The notes under the pieces: generated by a model
Seen by the model: only the letters and a program-made list of their open reading frames with translations
The model's database searches: none
Told to the model about the DNA's origin: nothing
Part shown: positions 46,043 to 55,703 of the stretch, piece by piece
How positions within the stretch are numbered: the first letter of the stretch is position 1
How the letters are laid out: each line of letters starts with the position of its first letter
DNA from: Paraburkholderia sp. C35
Lineage (GTDB): Bacteria; Pseudomonadota; Gammaproteobacteria; Burkholderiales; Burkholderiaceae
DNA length: 64,000 nucleotides
Assembly (NCBI RefSeq): GCF_003121405.1
Contig: NZ_QBUY01000016.1
Coordinates: forward strand, 60,590-124,589
Direction: 5' to 3'
Translations under genes and position numbers: made by a program

Positions 46043-46255
46043 TCAACCTCTGCGCAACGGCTTGAGCATATCCTTCAAGCCGTTGTGATCGATCTCATGC
46101 ATCAGCGCGAGCAGCCTGCCGATCTCGCCAGGCGGAAATCCTTCGCGCGCAAACCAGTTCAGATAGTGTCCCGGCAGATCGGCGATCACGCGGCCCTTGT
46201 ACTTGCCAAACGGCATCGTCCGCGTCACGAGCAATTCAAACTGTTCGACATTCAT
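46043..46255 (-). CDS. DUF3820 family protein
   Basis: 70 residues from ATG 46255; the upstream ATG 46318 would overlap the MFS gene stop. The core TRTMPFGKYKGRVIADLPGHYLNWFAREGFPPGEIGRLLALMHEI matches DUF3820, annotated in some species as a putative quorum-sensing-regulated virulence factor. Molecular function unknown. Confidence 0.8.
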   Translation of the reverse strand: MNVEQFELLVTRTMPFGKYKGRVIADLPGHYLNWFAREGFPPGEIGRLLALMHEIDHNGLKDMLKPLRRG

Positions 46256-46289
46256 CTCAACGCCAAGTCCTTCAAAAAACGTCCGCCAC

Positions 46290-47729
46290 TCAGGCGCGCG
46301 TGCGACGTTGATGCCCACTCACATTCGCACCCGCGTCGCGTGCAAGCCCGAACACATCGACTATCGCCACCAGCCCCACGGCTGCAACCAGCAGAAACGC
46401 GACGCTGAAATCCGCCGGCGTCACCGATTGTGCCTCATGGCCATGCAGCCACGCGGCGAGCCGCAACGCGATCGCGCCGAGCGCGACGCCCATGCCCATC
46501 GTCATCTGCGAGAGGGTACTCGATAAGGTCGACGCGCCGCTCATCTGCGGTTTCGGCATATCGGCGAATGCCAGCGTGTTGACGGCCGTGAACTGCAGCG
46601 AACGCGACAGGCCGCTCGCGAACAGCGCGATTGCGGTTAGCAGCAAAGGCGTATCCGCCGTCAGCAGGCTCATCACGGCGATGCTCAACGCCGCGAGCGC
46701 GCCATTCACGATCAGCACGGGACGAAAGCCGAAGCGGCGCATCACAGGCGTCCTGAGCAGTTTCATCGACAGATTGCCCGCGAACACGATCAGCGTCAGC
46801 AGCCCCGAGTGAAACGCGTTCATGCCGAAGCCAAGCTGGAACATCAGCGGCAGCAGAAACGGCTCCGCGCTGATCGACACACGAAACAGCGATCCGCCGC
46901 CCATTGCAACAGCAAACGTCTTCACGCGAAACGCCGACAGATCCACGACAGGATGCGCACTTCGGCGCAGATGAAAGAGGGCGCCGAGACCCGCCGCCAC
47001 GCCGCCCACGAGAAACGCGAGCGCTTCACGCCAGGGCGCATCCGAGCGGCCGAGCAGTTCCATCGCATACATGATGGCCGTGCCCGCGATGCCGCACAGC
47101 GCAAAGCCGATGCCATCGAAAGGACGCTTGTGGGCTTCCGTTTCGGCGGCAATGAAGCGCCACGCCAGCACCATGCCGATGATGCCGAGCGGCAGATTCA
47201 GATAGAAGATCCAGCGCCACGACGAATACGTCGTGATGAAGCCGCCGAGCGGCGGCCCGATCACAGGCGCAACGAGTCCCGGCCACGTGATGATCGAGAT
47301 CGCGCGCATCAGGCCGTCCTTGGATGTCGCGCGCAGCACGGCCAGCCGCCCGACGGGCACCATCATCGCTCCGCCGATACCCTGCACGATCCGCGCCGCC
47401 GTGAAGCCGACCAGTCCATCCGTCATCCCGCAGACCACCGACGATGCCGTGAACACGGCCAGCGCAGCCGTGAACACATTGCGCACGCCGAAGCGGTCGG
47501 CGGCCCAGCCGCTGATCGGGATGAACACGGCGAGTGTCAGCAGATACGAGGTGATGCCGATCGACAGATCGACGGCATGCACGCCGAACGAATGCGCCAT
47601 CTGCGGCAGCGCCGTCGCGATGATCGTGCCGTCGAGGTTCTCCATGAAAAATGCCGCGGCCACCAGTGGCACGATGAGCGACTGCCGTCCGTTCGACGGA
47701 CGGGCTGATGGGGACGGTGACTCTGACAT
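46290..47729 (-). CDS. Major facilitator superfamily drug transporter (DHA2-like)
   Basis: 479 residues from ATG 47729. About 14 membrane segments, with the DHA2 TM1 motif AAAFFMENLDGTIIATALPQMAHSF, motif A GWAADRFGVRNVF, and motif C-like VAPVIGPPLGGFI after TM5. These inner-membrane proton antiporters export drugs or other small molecules. The substrate is unknown. The stop lies 35 bases from the DUF3820 start. Confidence 0.92.
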   Translation of the reverse strand: MSESPSPSARPSNGRQSLIVPLVAAAFFMENLDGTIIATALPQMAHSFGVHAVDLSIGITSYLLTLAVFIPISGWAADRFGVRNVFTAALAVFTASSVVCGMTDGLVGFTAARIVQGIGGAMMVPVGRLAVLRATSKDGLMRAISIITWPGLVAPVIGPPLGGFITTYSSWRWIFYLNLPLGIIGMVLAWRFIAAETEAHKRPFDGIGFALCGIAGTAIMYAMELLGRSDAPWREALAFLVGGVAAGLGALFHLRRSAHPVVDLSAFRVKTFAVAMGGGSLFRVSISAEPFLLPLMFQLGFGMNAFHSGLLTLIVFAGNLSMKLLRTPVMRRFGFRPVLIVNGALAALSIAVMSLLTADTPLLLTAIALFASGLSRSLQFTAVNTLAFADMPKPQMSGASTLSSTLSQMTMGMGVALGAIALRLAAWLHGHEAQSVTPADFSVAFLLVAAVGLVAIVDVFGLARDAGANVSGHQRRTRA

Positions 47730-47873
47730 CGGCATGACTCTCGGGAAACGTTGTAAGCGCATCGAAACCGGCGCGGCCAGCCGATATTCTAGCCACGCAC
47801 GCGTTTGGCGCGGACGTGGTAATTTCGGCCTTTACCGATTTATCACCCGCAAAAAGACGAACAGGAACGACAG

Positions 47874-48926
47874 ATGGAATACCGCAGACTCGGCGAAACG
47901 GATGTGCAGGTCAGCCTGATCGGTCTCGGCACGATGACGTGGGGCGAGCAGAACACGGAAAGCGAAGCGCACGAGCAGATCGCTTACGCGCTCGACCAGG
48001 GCGTCACGCTGATCGACGCCGCCGAGATGTACCCGGTGCCGCCGCGCCCGGAGACGCAAGGCTCGACGGAGCGCTACATCGGCACGTGGATCGCACAGAA
48101 CCGCGCAATGCGCGACAAGATCGTGCTCGCCACCAAGATTGCCGGCCCCGCGCGCCAGCCGCACAATCCGCGCCACATTCGCGGCGAAGGCAATCAGTTC
48201 GACCGCAAGAATCTCACGGAAGCGCTCAACGACAGTCTCAAGCGACTGCAAACGGACTACGTCGATCTGTATCAATTGCACTGGCCCGACCGCAGCACGA
48301 TGACGTTCGGCCGTCCCGCGTATCCTTGGATCGACGACGCGTACACCGTACCCATCGAAGAGACGCTCAGCGTGCTCGCCGAATTCGTCAAGGAAGGCAA
48401 GATTCGTCATATCGGCGTATCGAATGAAACGCCGTGGGGCGTTGCGCAATTCCTGCGCGCGTCGGAAAAGCTCGGCCTGCCGCGCATCGTGTCGATCCAG
48501 AATCCGTACAGCCTCGTGAACCGCACGTTCGAAGCGGGGCTGTCGGAGTTCTCGCATCGCGAGCACGTCGGCCTGCTCGCGTATTCGCCGCTGGCGTTCG
48601 GCTGGCTGTCGGGCAAGTACGAGGGCGGTGCGCGTCCGGCGGGCGCGCGCATTACGCTGTTCGAGCGCTTTCAGCGCTACAGCAAGCCGCAATCCGTGCA
48701 GGCGATCACGCGCTACGTCGAACTGGCGAAGCGTCATGGTCTGTCGCCCGCGCAGTTCGCGCTGGCGTTCGTCAATAGCCGTCCGTTCGTCACGAGCAAC
48801 CTGATCGGCGCGACCTCGCTGGATCAGTTGAAGGAAAACATCGCCAGCGCTGCTGTGAAGCTGTCGCCGGAAGTGCTCGCCGAGATCGACGCGCTCCACG
48901 AATTGCAGCCGAACCCCGCGCCCTGA
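47874..48926 (+). CDS. Aldo/keto reductase (Tas-like)
   Basis: 350 residues. TIM-barrel AKR: MEYRRLGETDVQVSLIGLGTMTWG, DAAEMYP containing the catalytic Asp/Tyr pair, DYVDLYQLHWPD with the His position, GVSNETPWGV and IGATSLDQLKENI near the NADPH site. The insert VPPRPETQGSTERYIG is typical of the Tas subgroup. Substrate unknown. AGGAACGACAG precedes ATG 47874. Confidence 0.93.
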   Translation: MEYRRLGETDVQVSLIGLGTMTWGEQNTESEAHEQIAYALDQGVTLIDAAEMYPVPPRPETQGSTERYIGTWIAQNRAMRDKIVLATKIAGPARQPHNPRHIRGEGNQFDRKNLTEALNDSLKRLQTDYVDLYQLHWPDRSTMTFGRPAYPWIDDAYTVPIEETLSVLAEFVKEGKIRHIGVSNETPWGVAQFLRASEKLGLPRIVSIQNPYSLVNRTFEAGLSEFSHREHVGLLAYSPLAFGWLSGKYEGGARPAGARITLFERFQRYSKPQSVQAITRYVELAKRHGLSPAQFALAFVNSRPFVTSNLIGATSLDQLKENIASAAVKLSPEVLAEIDALHELQPNPAP

Positions 48927-48937
48927 CATCAGGCGCC

Positions 48938-48969
48938 GCGTAGCGGTGACGATCGTGTCGCCGCTACGC
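48938..48969 (+). terminator. Hairpin downstream of the aldo/keto reductase
   Basis: GCGTAGCGG pairs with CCGCTACGC (48938-48946 with 48961-48969), extended inward by wobble and Watson-Crick pairs to about 14 pairs with an ATCG loop. No T tract follows, so termination is likely but not certain. Confidence 0.55.
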
Positions 48970-49171
48970 CAACATCCATTTCACCCGCAACGCGCACTCT
49001 TTTGCGAAAGCGCACGGTTCTGCCGCTTTCGCCCCCACTTTTTACGCCCCACGCTGATCCGTGTACAGTGAGCGTTGCCGTGCGGCGATGCCCGCCCGGC
49101 ATGCTCGCGCGAGCATCACCCATACCTTGCGCAACTACGTCGCCAACCACACAACAATCCATCCCACGACG

Positions 49172-50230
49172 ATGAATACCACGCGTTCTGCTTCCTCGTC
49201 TTCCACCTCGACCTGGCCGCTATTCGTACTGCTGGCCGTGGTCGGGCTGTTCTACGTCAAATGGTTTCCGTACTACAACCGCGCGTTCACGGCGGCCTCG
49301 ACCCATTCGATCGGTGCATCGATCCTGATGGGCAAGGCGTCGACGCCACCCGCGCCGTCGTGGAGCGCGGCGCTCGCCTACGCGCTCGCGTACGGCAAGG
49401 CAATCTGGCAGGCCATGGTGCTCGGTCTTCTGCTCGGCTCGGCCGTGCAGGCGCTGCTGCCCGCGCATTGGGTCGCGCGGCTGCTCGGCAAGACGGGCTT
49501 CGGCAGCGTCGCGGCGGGCGGCGTGCTGGCGCTGCCGGGCATGATGTGCACCTGTTGCGCGGCGCCCGTGGGGGCGGGATTGCGCGCGCGGCAGGCATCG
49601 CCGGGCGGCGCGATTGCATTCTGGCTCGGCAACTCGGTGCTCAACCCGGCCACGCTGGTGTTCATGGGCTTCGTGCTCGGCTGGCATTGGGCGGGGCTGC
49701 GTCTCGTGCTCGGCATCGCGATGGTGTTTGGGCTTGGCTATCTGGTGAACCGGCTCGTCACGCCCACGGAAGCACAAGCCGCCGACGCGCGTCTCGTCGA
49801 ACTGATCGGCGAGCAGCGCGAGGGCAACCCGTTCGCACGCTGGCTGTCGATCTTGGTACGGATGGCCGTTCGTCTCGTGCCGGAATACATCGTGCTCGTC
49901 CTGCTGCTCGGCGCGGCGCGCGCGTGGCTGTTTCCGCAAGTCGGTCCGGAGATCGGCAACGAACTGGTGTGGATCGTCGCGCTGGCCGTCGCGGGGATGC
50001 TGTTCGTGATCCCGACGGCGGGCGAGGTGCCCATCATTCAGGCGATGCTGTCGCTCGGCATGGGTGTCGGCCCGGCGGGCGCGCTGCTGATGACGCTGCC
50101 GCCCATCAGCGTGCCGTCGCTGGCGATGCTCGCGCGCTCGTTCCGGCCGCGCGTGCTGACGCTGGTCGCCATCGGCGTGGTGGCGTTCGGTGTGCTGGCC
50201 GGCTTGCTGGCCGTGGCGCTGGGTTTCTAG
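49172..50230 (+). CDS. DUF318/ArsP-like permease
   Basis: 352 residues from ATG 49172; the longer frame upstream is unconserved. Eight to ten membrane segments arranged as two repeats. The first carries LPGMMCTCCAAPVGAGLR, the Cys-rich motif of DUF318/ArsP permeases; the second has IPTAGEVPIIQAML. ArsP members export organoarsenicals. The substrate here is not known, and no ars genes are nearby. Confidence 0.85.
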   Translation: MNTTRSASSSSTSTWPLFVLLAVVGLFYVKWFPYYNRAFTAASTHSIGASILMGKASTPPAPSWSAALAYALAYGKAIWQAMVLGLLLGSAVQALLPAHWVARLLGKTGFGSVAAGGVLALPGMMCTCCAAPVGAGLRARQASPGGAIAFWLGNSVLNPATLVFMGFVLGWHWAGLRLVLGIAMVFGLGYLVNRLVTPTEAQAADARLVELIGEQREGNPFARWLSILVRMAVRLVPEYIVLVLLLGAARAWLFPQVGPEIGNELVWIVALAVAGMLFVIPTAGEVPIIQAMLSLGMGVGPAGALLMTLPPISVPSLAMLARSFRPRVLTLVAIGVVAFGVLAGLLAVALGF

Positions 50231-50492
50231 GAAACTGCCTGTAATAAATCGCAACGTCGCCGCGCGCATTCTCGTCCTACACTGGGGAGGCAAGCGGATA
50301 AATGCGTGCATCGTCTGTTGCAGATGACACAGGCTTGTTGCATTGCAAGGCGCTGCGAGGCCGACGCAAATGCTACGATGGCGCCCGTTCATGCTGCCGT
50401 CGCAGACGTGGCACGCGGCGGCAGGCACCACACAATACGCATTCAGCTGCACAAACGGCGCGCAGGCGTCAATCAGTCAATCAGGACATCGC

Positions 50493-50915
50493 ATGGCCCA
50501 ACAAAAGACCAATCCGAAACTCGAGCAGGCGCTGACGCGAGGGGATCTCGCCATCCGTCAGGCCAACTCGGCGCGCGCAACCGCCGTGCTGCGTGCATTG
50601 GGCAAGATGATCGTCGAAGCATCGGCGACGATCGGCGTCGAAGCGCACACATCGATTCCCGACGGCGACCGCATTTACGATCCCGTCGAAGGCGTCTGGC
50701 CGCAGGCCTTGCTCGTCTCGCTCGACGGCCCCGTCGAAGAAGCCGACCCCGAAGAGCTGCGCTCGATCCGCCTGCGCTCGGACGATCCCGGCACGATCTT
50801 CCGCGTCGAATGGCATCGCGCGGACGGCAAGATCGGCCGTCAGGAAGGCGGCCCGTTCGCGACGGTCGAGTTCATCTCGGACGTCGACGTGCCCTGGTCC
50901 GACGACGAAGAGTGA
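50493..50915 (+). CDS. Hypothetical cytoplasmic protein (140 residues)
   Basis: ATG 50493 with AGGA six bases upstream decides the start. Acidic, well-folded appearance (ARATAVLRALGKMIVEASATIG; DRIYDPVEGVWPQALLVSLDGPVEEADPEELRS), ending PWSDDEE. No recognised domain. Monocistronic by spacing. Confidence 0.72.
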   Translation: MAQQKTNPKLEQALTRGDLAIRQANSARATAVLRALGKMIVEASATIGVEAHTSIPDGDRIYDPVEGVWPQALLVSLDGPVEEADPEELRSIRLRSDDPGTIFRVEWHRADGKIGRQEGGPFATVEFISDVDVPWSDDEE

Positions 50916-50971
50916 TCTGACTCAATCTGCCCGAGGGCGTCGCCGCGCACGCAATGTGCGCCGCGGCGCCC

Positions 50972-51796
50972 TTAGCGCATCATGCGGCGGCGGAACAGCA
51001 CCGCCGACACGCAGAACGACCCCAGCACATAGGCGGCGAGCACGGCGACGTGCAGCGCGGCACCGTCGATCGGACGATCGAGCATGGCGGGGCGGATCAG
51101 ATCGACAGCATGCGCGAGCGGCAGCAGTTGCGCGGCGATCTGGGCGGCCGGCGGCAATTGCGAGAGCGGAAAGAACACGCCAGAGAGCAGCAGCATCGGC
51201 GTGAGCACGAGCGTCTGATAGAACATGAAAAAGTCGTACGACGGCGCGAGCGCCGTGACGATCATCGCGGTGCTCGCGAACGCGAGTCCGGCCAGTACGA
51301 TCACGGGCAGCGCGATCAGCATCGACGGAAAACTCGCGTAGCCGAGCGCGCCCGCCACCAGCATGATTGCGACACCCGACAGCACGGCCTTGCTGCCTGC
51401 CCAGACGGTTTCACCGAGAACGATGTCCCCGAGCGTGAGCGGCGTATGCATGATGGCTTCCCACGTGCGCTGCACGTGCATGCGCGAGAAGCCCGAATAC
51501 ATCGATTCGAAACTCGCCGACATCATCACACTCGACGCCACCGTGCCCGCTGCGAGAAACGAGATGTACGACACGCCGTCGACATGTCCCACCATCAGGC
51601 CGAGGCCGAAGCCCAGCCCGAACAGATAGATCATCGGATCGGCGAGATTGCCGAACATCGATGCGAGTGCGAGCTTGCGCCACACCAGATAGTTGCGCCG
51701 CCAGACGGCCGTCCAGTTGACGGCATTCGCGGGGAAGGCGGCGAAGCGCTCGCGCATTGCGGCGGGTTCGGGGGTGTCGTAGGTGCGTGCGTCCAT
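50972..51796 (-). CDS. nodJ: ABC-2 type permease, NodJ family
   Basis: 274 residues, six membrane segments, with the NodJ-type start [39 protein letters not shown] and [13 protein letters not shown]. In rhizobia NodIJ exports lipochitooligosaccharide Nod factors. In Burkholderia the homologues are widespread in strains without nod genes, so the symbol marks homology only. It follows the ATPase gene (stop 51895) after 98 bases. Confidence 0.88.
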   Translation of the reverse strand: MDARTYDTPEPAAMRERFAAFPANAVNWTAVWRRNYLVWRKLALASMFGNLADPMIYLFGLGFGLGLMVGHVDGVSYISFLAAGTVASSVMMSASFESMYSGFSRMHVQRTWEAIMHTPLTLGDIVLGETVWAGSKAVLSGVAIMLVAGALGYASFPSMLIALPVIVLAGLAFASTAMIVTALAPSYDFFMFYQTLVLTPMLLLSGVFFPLSQLPPAAQIAAQLLPLAHAVDLIRPAMLDRPIDGAALHVAVLAAYVLGSFCVSAVLFRRRMMR

Positions 51797-51894
51797 TTTG
51801 CTGTGCGTGTGCTATGCGTTTGCCGTGTTTTTGCTGTGCGTTCGATGTCGTGACCCGATGCGACCGTATGCGGCTCGAAGCTCGCGCAGGTGTG

Positions 51895-52809
51895 TCAGTC
51901 CTGCATCTCGCGGCCCGTTAGCCGCAAGAACACGTCCTCCAGATTCGCCGGGCGATGCAGATACCGCAGGCCAGCGCGTTGCTTCAGGCGCGCATGGATG
52001 GGCTGCGGATCGTCGACGTAGCAGAAGAGCGTCTCGCCGCTGATCTCGGTGCGCACCGACAGTGGCGCCAGTTCGTCGCGCAGCGCGACGGGATCGGGAC
52101 CGAACACCTCGATCACATCGCAACCAATTTCCGAAGCGATCAATTCATTCGGCGCGCCTTCCGCGATCTTGCGTCCTTCTTCGATCACACATAGCCGGTG
52201 GCATAAACGCTCGGCTTCTTCCATGAAGTGCGTGGTGAGCAGAATGGTCTTGCCGCGCGCGAGCAGCGAGCGCAGCCGCTCCCAGATCAGATGCCTCGCC
52301 TGCGGATCGAGGCCCGTGGTCGGCTCGTCCATGATCAGCACGTCAGGATCGTTGATCAGCGAGCGTGCCAGCGTCAGCCGCCGGTTCATGCCGCCCGACA
52401 ACTCGCCGCCGCGCGCATCGGCCTTGCTCTCCAGCCGCGCGAATTCGAGCAGTTCGGGCACCTTCGCGCGGCACTGCGCGGCCGACAGGCCGAAGTAGCG
52501 GCCGAACACCAGCAGGTTTTCGCGGACGGTGAAATCGGGATCGAGATTGTCGAACTGCGGCACCACGCCGACGCGCGCCCGCGCGAAGCGCGAGCGCACT
52601 GGAATCGGTTCGCCGCATAGACGGATGTTGCCCGCGTCAGGCGCGGCGATGCCGAGCAGCATACGTAGCGTGGTCGTCTTGCCCGCGCCATTCGGACCGA
52701 GCAGTCCGAAGCATTCGCCTGCGCGCACATGAAACGACAAGCCATCGACGACGATTTTCTCGCCGTAGCGCTTTTCGACCTGATGGAATTCAATTGCAGC
52801 TTCGGACAT
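51895..52809 (-). CDS. nodI: ABC transporter ATP-binding protein, NodI family
   Basis: 304 residues from ATG 52809. Walker [19 protein letters not shown]-loop [18 protein letters not shown] as in NodI, signature [33 protein letters not shown] with Walker B, and H-loop [11 protein letters not shown]. The C-terminal regulatory region is that of the drug-resistance-type (DRA) ATPases. With the permease at 50972-51796 it forms an exporter of unknown substrate. Confidence 0.93.
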   Translation of the reverse strand: MSEAAIEFHQVEKRYGEKIVVDGLSFHVRAGECFGLLGPNGAGKTTTLRMLLGIAAPDAGNIRLCGEPIPVRSRFARARVGVVPQFDNLDPDFTVRENLLVFGRYFGLSAAQCRAKVPELLEFARLESKADARGGELSGGMNRRLTLARSLINDPDVLIMDEPTTGLDPQARHLIWERLRSLLARGKTILLTTHFMEEAERLCHRLCVIEEGRKIAEGAPNELIASEIGCDVIEVFGPDPVALRDELAPLSVRTEISGETLFCYVDDPQPIHARLKQRAGLRYLHRPANLEDVFLRLTGREMQD

Positions 52810-53063
52810 ACGAAGAACGATGCTCCCTGAATATGTGCATTGCTGGTGCAAAGGCGAGGCGGCTGCCTATTTTAGGGCATCGTGCGCGCCTTGTTTGGCG
52901 GGTCGATACGCGTGGCTGGCCGATCATAGGCACGATCTTGCGCTGCGTCATGCCGTACTGCGCGCTCTACCGCACTTAGCGTTTTCCATCCCTTGCATGT
53001 CGAATTGCGGCGCACCATGATGCAAGTGAGACCGCGATGGACGCGGGAATGGGGGGAAGTGAA

Positions 53064-53528
53064 ATGGCGAGCTACAACAAGATCTTGCTGTGCTACGACG
53101 GCTCGCGCGAAGGCCGCAAGGCGCTGCGTTGCGGCGCGAATCTGGCGCTCGACCTGGGCGCGGAAACGCATCTGCTGTCCGTGGTCGATATGCGCTCGAG
53201 CATTGCGCAAAGCGCAGGCCTGCTAACCGACGTCGCCTGCGGCAGCTTCGAGAAGACGGCGCGTGAAATCCTGCAGGAAGGCGTCGACTGGCTCACCGAG
53301 CGCGGCGTGCGGGCGACCGGCCATTTTGCGTTCGGTCATCCCGTAGACGAAATTGCGTCGCTTGCCAACGAAATGCATGTCGATCTGGTGGTGGTCGGGC
53401 ATCGCTGCCGCACCGGCCTGTCGCGCTGGTGGATGGGCGCGGGCAACACGCCGTTGCTGGACCGCGTGTCGTGCAGCATTCTTGTGGCGTGCTCGTCGGC
53501 GGCTGAAGAGGAACAGGCCGCCGCGTGA
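53064..53528 (+). CDS. Universal stress protein (UspA family)
   Basis: 154 residues from ATG 53064 (GGGGGGAAG upstream). The fold starts YNKILLCYDGSREGRKALRCG. The ATP-binding-type loop near the C-terminus, VVVGHRCRTGLSRWWMGAGNTPLLDRVSCSILV, lacks the exact G-x2-G-x9-GS pattern, so nucleotide binding is uncertain. Stress role inferred from family. Confidence 0.9.
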   Translation: MASYNKILLCYDGSREGRKALRCGANLALDLGAETHLLSVVDMRSSIAQSAGLLTDVACGSFEKTAREILQEGVDWLTERGVRATGHFAFGHPVDEIASLANEMHVDLVVVGHRCRTGLSRWWMGAGNTPLLDRVSCSILVACSSAAEEEQAAA

Positions 53529-53541
53529 CGATGTGACTTCG

Positions 53542-53565
53542 GGCAACTGCCAGGCAGCAGTTGCC
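53542..53565. terminator. Hairpin between convergent usp and DUF2939 genes
   Basis: Perfect nine-base stem GGCAACTGC/GCAGTTGCC (53542-53550 with 53557-53565) and six-base loop, placed between the two stops. No T tract. Bidirectional terminator candidate. Confidence 0.55.
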
Positions 53566-53576
53566 TGGATGACGCG

Positions 53577-54218
53577 TCAGCCGTTCAGATCCACGGCTGA
53601 CAGCTTCCACATGAACAGCCCGTCGCGGTGAAAGATCGCCGAATAGCGTGTGTCGCCGACACCGTGCTGATAAGTCACGACAAATTCGTTGATGCCGCGG
53701 TAGCCCGCTGTGGTTTGCGGCGGCTGCGGCGGTGTCTTGCCGGTGTCATGCGAGTCGCCAGATGCGGGCGCGGGCGTCGGCTGCGGACTCGAGTCCGGAT
53801 TGCCGTTTTGTGCAGCAGGCGGCGGAGGCGGGCGCTCGCCCGGTTCGCCGCGCGGCGGCATGCCATTGAGCAATGCAGCGACGCCATCCGGTGTCGCATA
53901 CGCATCCACAAGCGGACCAATCAACGCGACACCGATCATCGCGCCGATCGCAGCCAGTGGATTGCCGTTGTGCTGCACGTCGAGCCGGCGCGTCAGCAGC
54001 CCGGTGACCTGTTGTTTGAGACTGTCGCGCAGCGCCGGGTAGTCGACGTATTCATTGACCGTTGCAACGTCGCGTGAATCGGCGGCGCGCTTGAGCCTTT
54101 CGAGCGCGAGATACGGCGACGCGTACGTATAACCCAACACTGCCACGACGATGATCACGATCAACGCAATCAGAACCGGCCGGCCAATCCGGCCTCTCAT
54201 GCTTTTCAAACCTGCCAT
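53577..54218 (-). CDS. DUF2939 family membrane-anchored protein
   Basis: 213 residues from ATG 54218. One N-terminal membrane anchor (PVLIALIVIIVVAVLGYTYA) is followed by the DUF2939 core YLALERLKRAADSRDVATVNEYVDYPALRDSLKQQV. A Pro-rich linker (EPGERPPPPPAAQNGNPDSS) precedes a C-terminal beta-rich segment. Probably periplasmic, function unknown. Confidence 0.82.
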   Translation of the reverse strand: MAGLKSMRGRIGRPVLIALIVIIVVAVLGYTYASPYLALERLKRAADSRDVATVNEYVDYPALRDSLKQQVTGLLTRRLDVQHNGNPLAAIGAMIGVALIGPLVDAYATPDGVAALLNGMPPRGEPGERPPPPPAAQNGNPDSSPQPTPAPASGDSHDTGKTPPQPPQTTAGYRGINEFVVTYQHGVGDTRYSAIFHRDGLFMWKLSAVDLNG

Positions 54219-54335
54219 TGTGCGGAATGCTCCGTGTTCAGTATCGGTCAGGAATGGACCCGATCGGCGCTGAAACGATCCCGCAACTTTGCAAGCAAGC
54301 GTTTCCGCGCATGACCGCACGCGGCCATGACGGGC

Positions 54336-54680
54336 TTACGCTGCCTGCTTGGCCAGTTGATCGCCTTGCTCGGCAATCGCGCGATCGATCATGTTGCACA
54401 CGGCGTCCACGGTGCCGACCATGATCAGCCGCGACGAGCCATGATAGACACGCACGGGCGCACGCCGCGCCGGTTCGGCGTTGAGCGCCGAGTTCAGCGA
54501 GACGCGTGCGAACGCGGGTTGAGCGGAAGGCAGCGTCTGGGGTTCTTCATCGAACAGCGAGGCCGTGCGGTCCGCGACATTCGACGCAAGCGCCGTCAGC
54601 GAACCACAGGGGACGAGCTCGCGCAGGTGGCGCAGACGACCGAACTGGCGAAAAGGCAGCAAACGGGCAAGGCGTTCCAT
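54336..54680 (-). CDS. Small protein downstream of lexA, unknown function
   Basis: 114 residues, GGAGAG before ATG 54680. It begins 27 bases after the lexA stop in the same direction, so it should be SOS-controlled with lexA. The sequence is Arg- and Leu-rich at the N-terminus and has RVYHGSSRLIMVGTVDAVCNMIDRAIAEQGDQL at the C-terminus. The position recalls sulA-like genes beside lexA in Pseudomonas, but no SulA motif is recognised. Confidence 0.7.
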   Translation of the reverse strand: MERLARLLPFRQFGRLRHLRELVPCGSLTALASNVADRTASLFDEEPQTLPSAQPAFARVSLNSALNAEPARRAPVRVYHGSSRLIMVGTVDAVCNMIDRAIAEQGDQLAKQAA

Positions 54681-54707
54681 GAGACTCTCCAGACAGTGTT
54701 CAGCTAA

Positions 54708-55358
54708 TTAGAATTCGGTCGGCCGGATCAGCCCGACCGCGATGCCTTCGAGCGCAAATTCCGCGCTGCCGGCCTGAACAAAAATATTTTCGTAATCGGG
54801 GTTCTCGGCGATCAGCTCGATGCCGTTAGGCCGGCGCTTCAGGCGCTTCACCGTGACGTCGTCACCCAGACGCGCAATGATGATCTGGCCGTCTTTGGCT
54901 TCGCTCTTCTTCTGCACGGCGAGCAGGTCGCCGTCGAAGATGCCCGCGTCACGCATCGACAGACCACGCACCTTCAGCAGGTAATCGGGCTTGCTCGAAA
55001 ACAGCGACGGGTCGCAGGTGTAGGTCTGCGAGATATGTTCTTGCGCGAGGATTGGGCTACCCGCCGCCACGCGGCCCACCAGCGGCAGCGACAGCTGCAT
55101 GATGCTGGCGTGCGGCAAGGTGAACTGATGCGGGGAGTCGTCCTGGCCCGCGAGCAGGCGGATGCCGCGCGACGCGCCCGCCGCAAGCTCGATCACGCCC
55201 TTACGCGCCAGCGCACGCAGGTGTTCTTCCGCTGAATTGGCCGAGCTGAAGCCCAGTTCGGCGGCGATCTCGGCGCGCGTGGGCGGAAAGCCGGTGCGCT
55301 CGATAGCGCGGCGGATCAGATCGAAATCCTGTTGCTGACGTGCGGTGAGTTTGGTCAT
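54708..55358 (-). CDS. lexA: LexA repressor
   Basis: 216 residues from ATG 55358. The N-terminal winged helix [33 protein letters not shown] is followed by the autocleavage region [16 protein letters not shown], with the Ala-Gly cleavage site, then catalytic Ser in [15 protein letters not shown] and Lys in VKRLKRR. It represses SOS genes and self-cleaves with RecA. Two SOS boxes lie directly upstream. Confidence 0.98.
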   Translation of the reverse strand: MTKLTARQQQDFDLIRRAIERTGFPPTRAEIAAELGFSSANSAEEHLRALARKGVIELAAGASRGIRLLAGQDDSPHQFTLPHASIMQLSLPLVGRVAAGSPILAQEHISQTYTCDPSLFSSKPDYLLKVRGLSMRDAGIFDGDLLAVQKKSEAKDGQIIIARLGDDVTVKRLKRRPNGIELIAENPDYENIFVQAGSAEFALEGIAVGLIRPTEF

Positions 55359-55365
55359 GGCGCCA

Positions 55366-55381
55366 CTGTATGGATAGACAG
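55366..55381. promoter_or_regulatory. LexA box, promoter-proximal
   Basis: CTGT-ATGGATAG-ACAG fits the CTGT-N8-ACAG consensus exactly. It starts 8 bases upstream of the lexA ATG, within the expected leader. Confidence 0.85.
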
Positions 55382-55385
55382 GTGA

Positions 55386-55401
55386 CTGTATTTTTATACA
55401 G
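55386..55401. promoter_or_regulatory. LexA box, distal
   Basis: CTGT-ATTTTTAT-ACAG, also an exact CTGT-N8-ACAG match and close to a full palindrome. Four bases separate it from the proximal box; the centres are 20 bases apart, so dimers would sit on nearly the same face. Confidence 0.93.
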
Positions 55402-55703
55402 TATTCGGCGCATTTCAAGCTTTACTTTAAGTTCGTCGCGGCGGGTGTCGTCTGAACGCCGAAAGCCGCCGCTGCAATGGCGCGACCGACGCACGTGCGG
55501 ACACAAACCGTACCTTTACCACTATTGCGTATTAAAAAATGAAGAAACATTATTTTTAATGATGAAGCCCGCCGGATAGACTGGCCTCCACTGATGCAAC
55601 AACAACGCACACGCAGCGCCAGAGGCGCTTGCCGCTTGCGCAGCAGCGAAAACGCGGCAATCAGCAGAAGACAGGCAGTCACCCCAACAAGACGGAGAAG
55701 TCG
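55402..55703. other. Spacer between lexA and the sulfate-uptake operon
   Basis: 302 bases, no gene. It holds the sbp promoter region with an AT-rich inverted repeat at 55531-55560. The GC-rich part after 55600 is the sbp leader, with GGAGAAG before the ATG. Confidence 0.55.
55531..55560. promoter_or_regulatory. AT-rich inverted repeat upstream of sbp
   Basis: ATTAAAAAAT (55531-55540) and ATTTTTAAT (55552-55560) are near-perfect inverted arms around an 11-base centre. Position and AT content fit a site for a sulfur regulator such as CysB, encoded at the end of the same gene series. CysB sites are degenerate, so this is inference. Confidence 0.4.
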
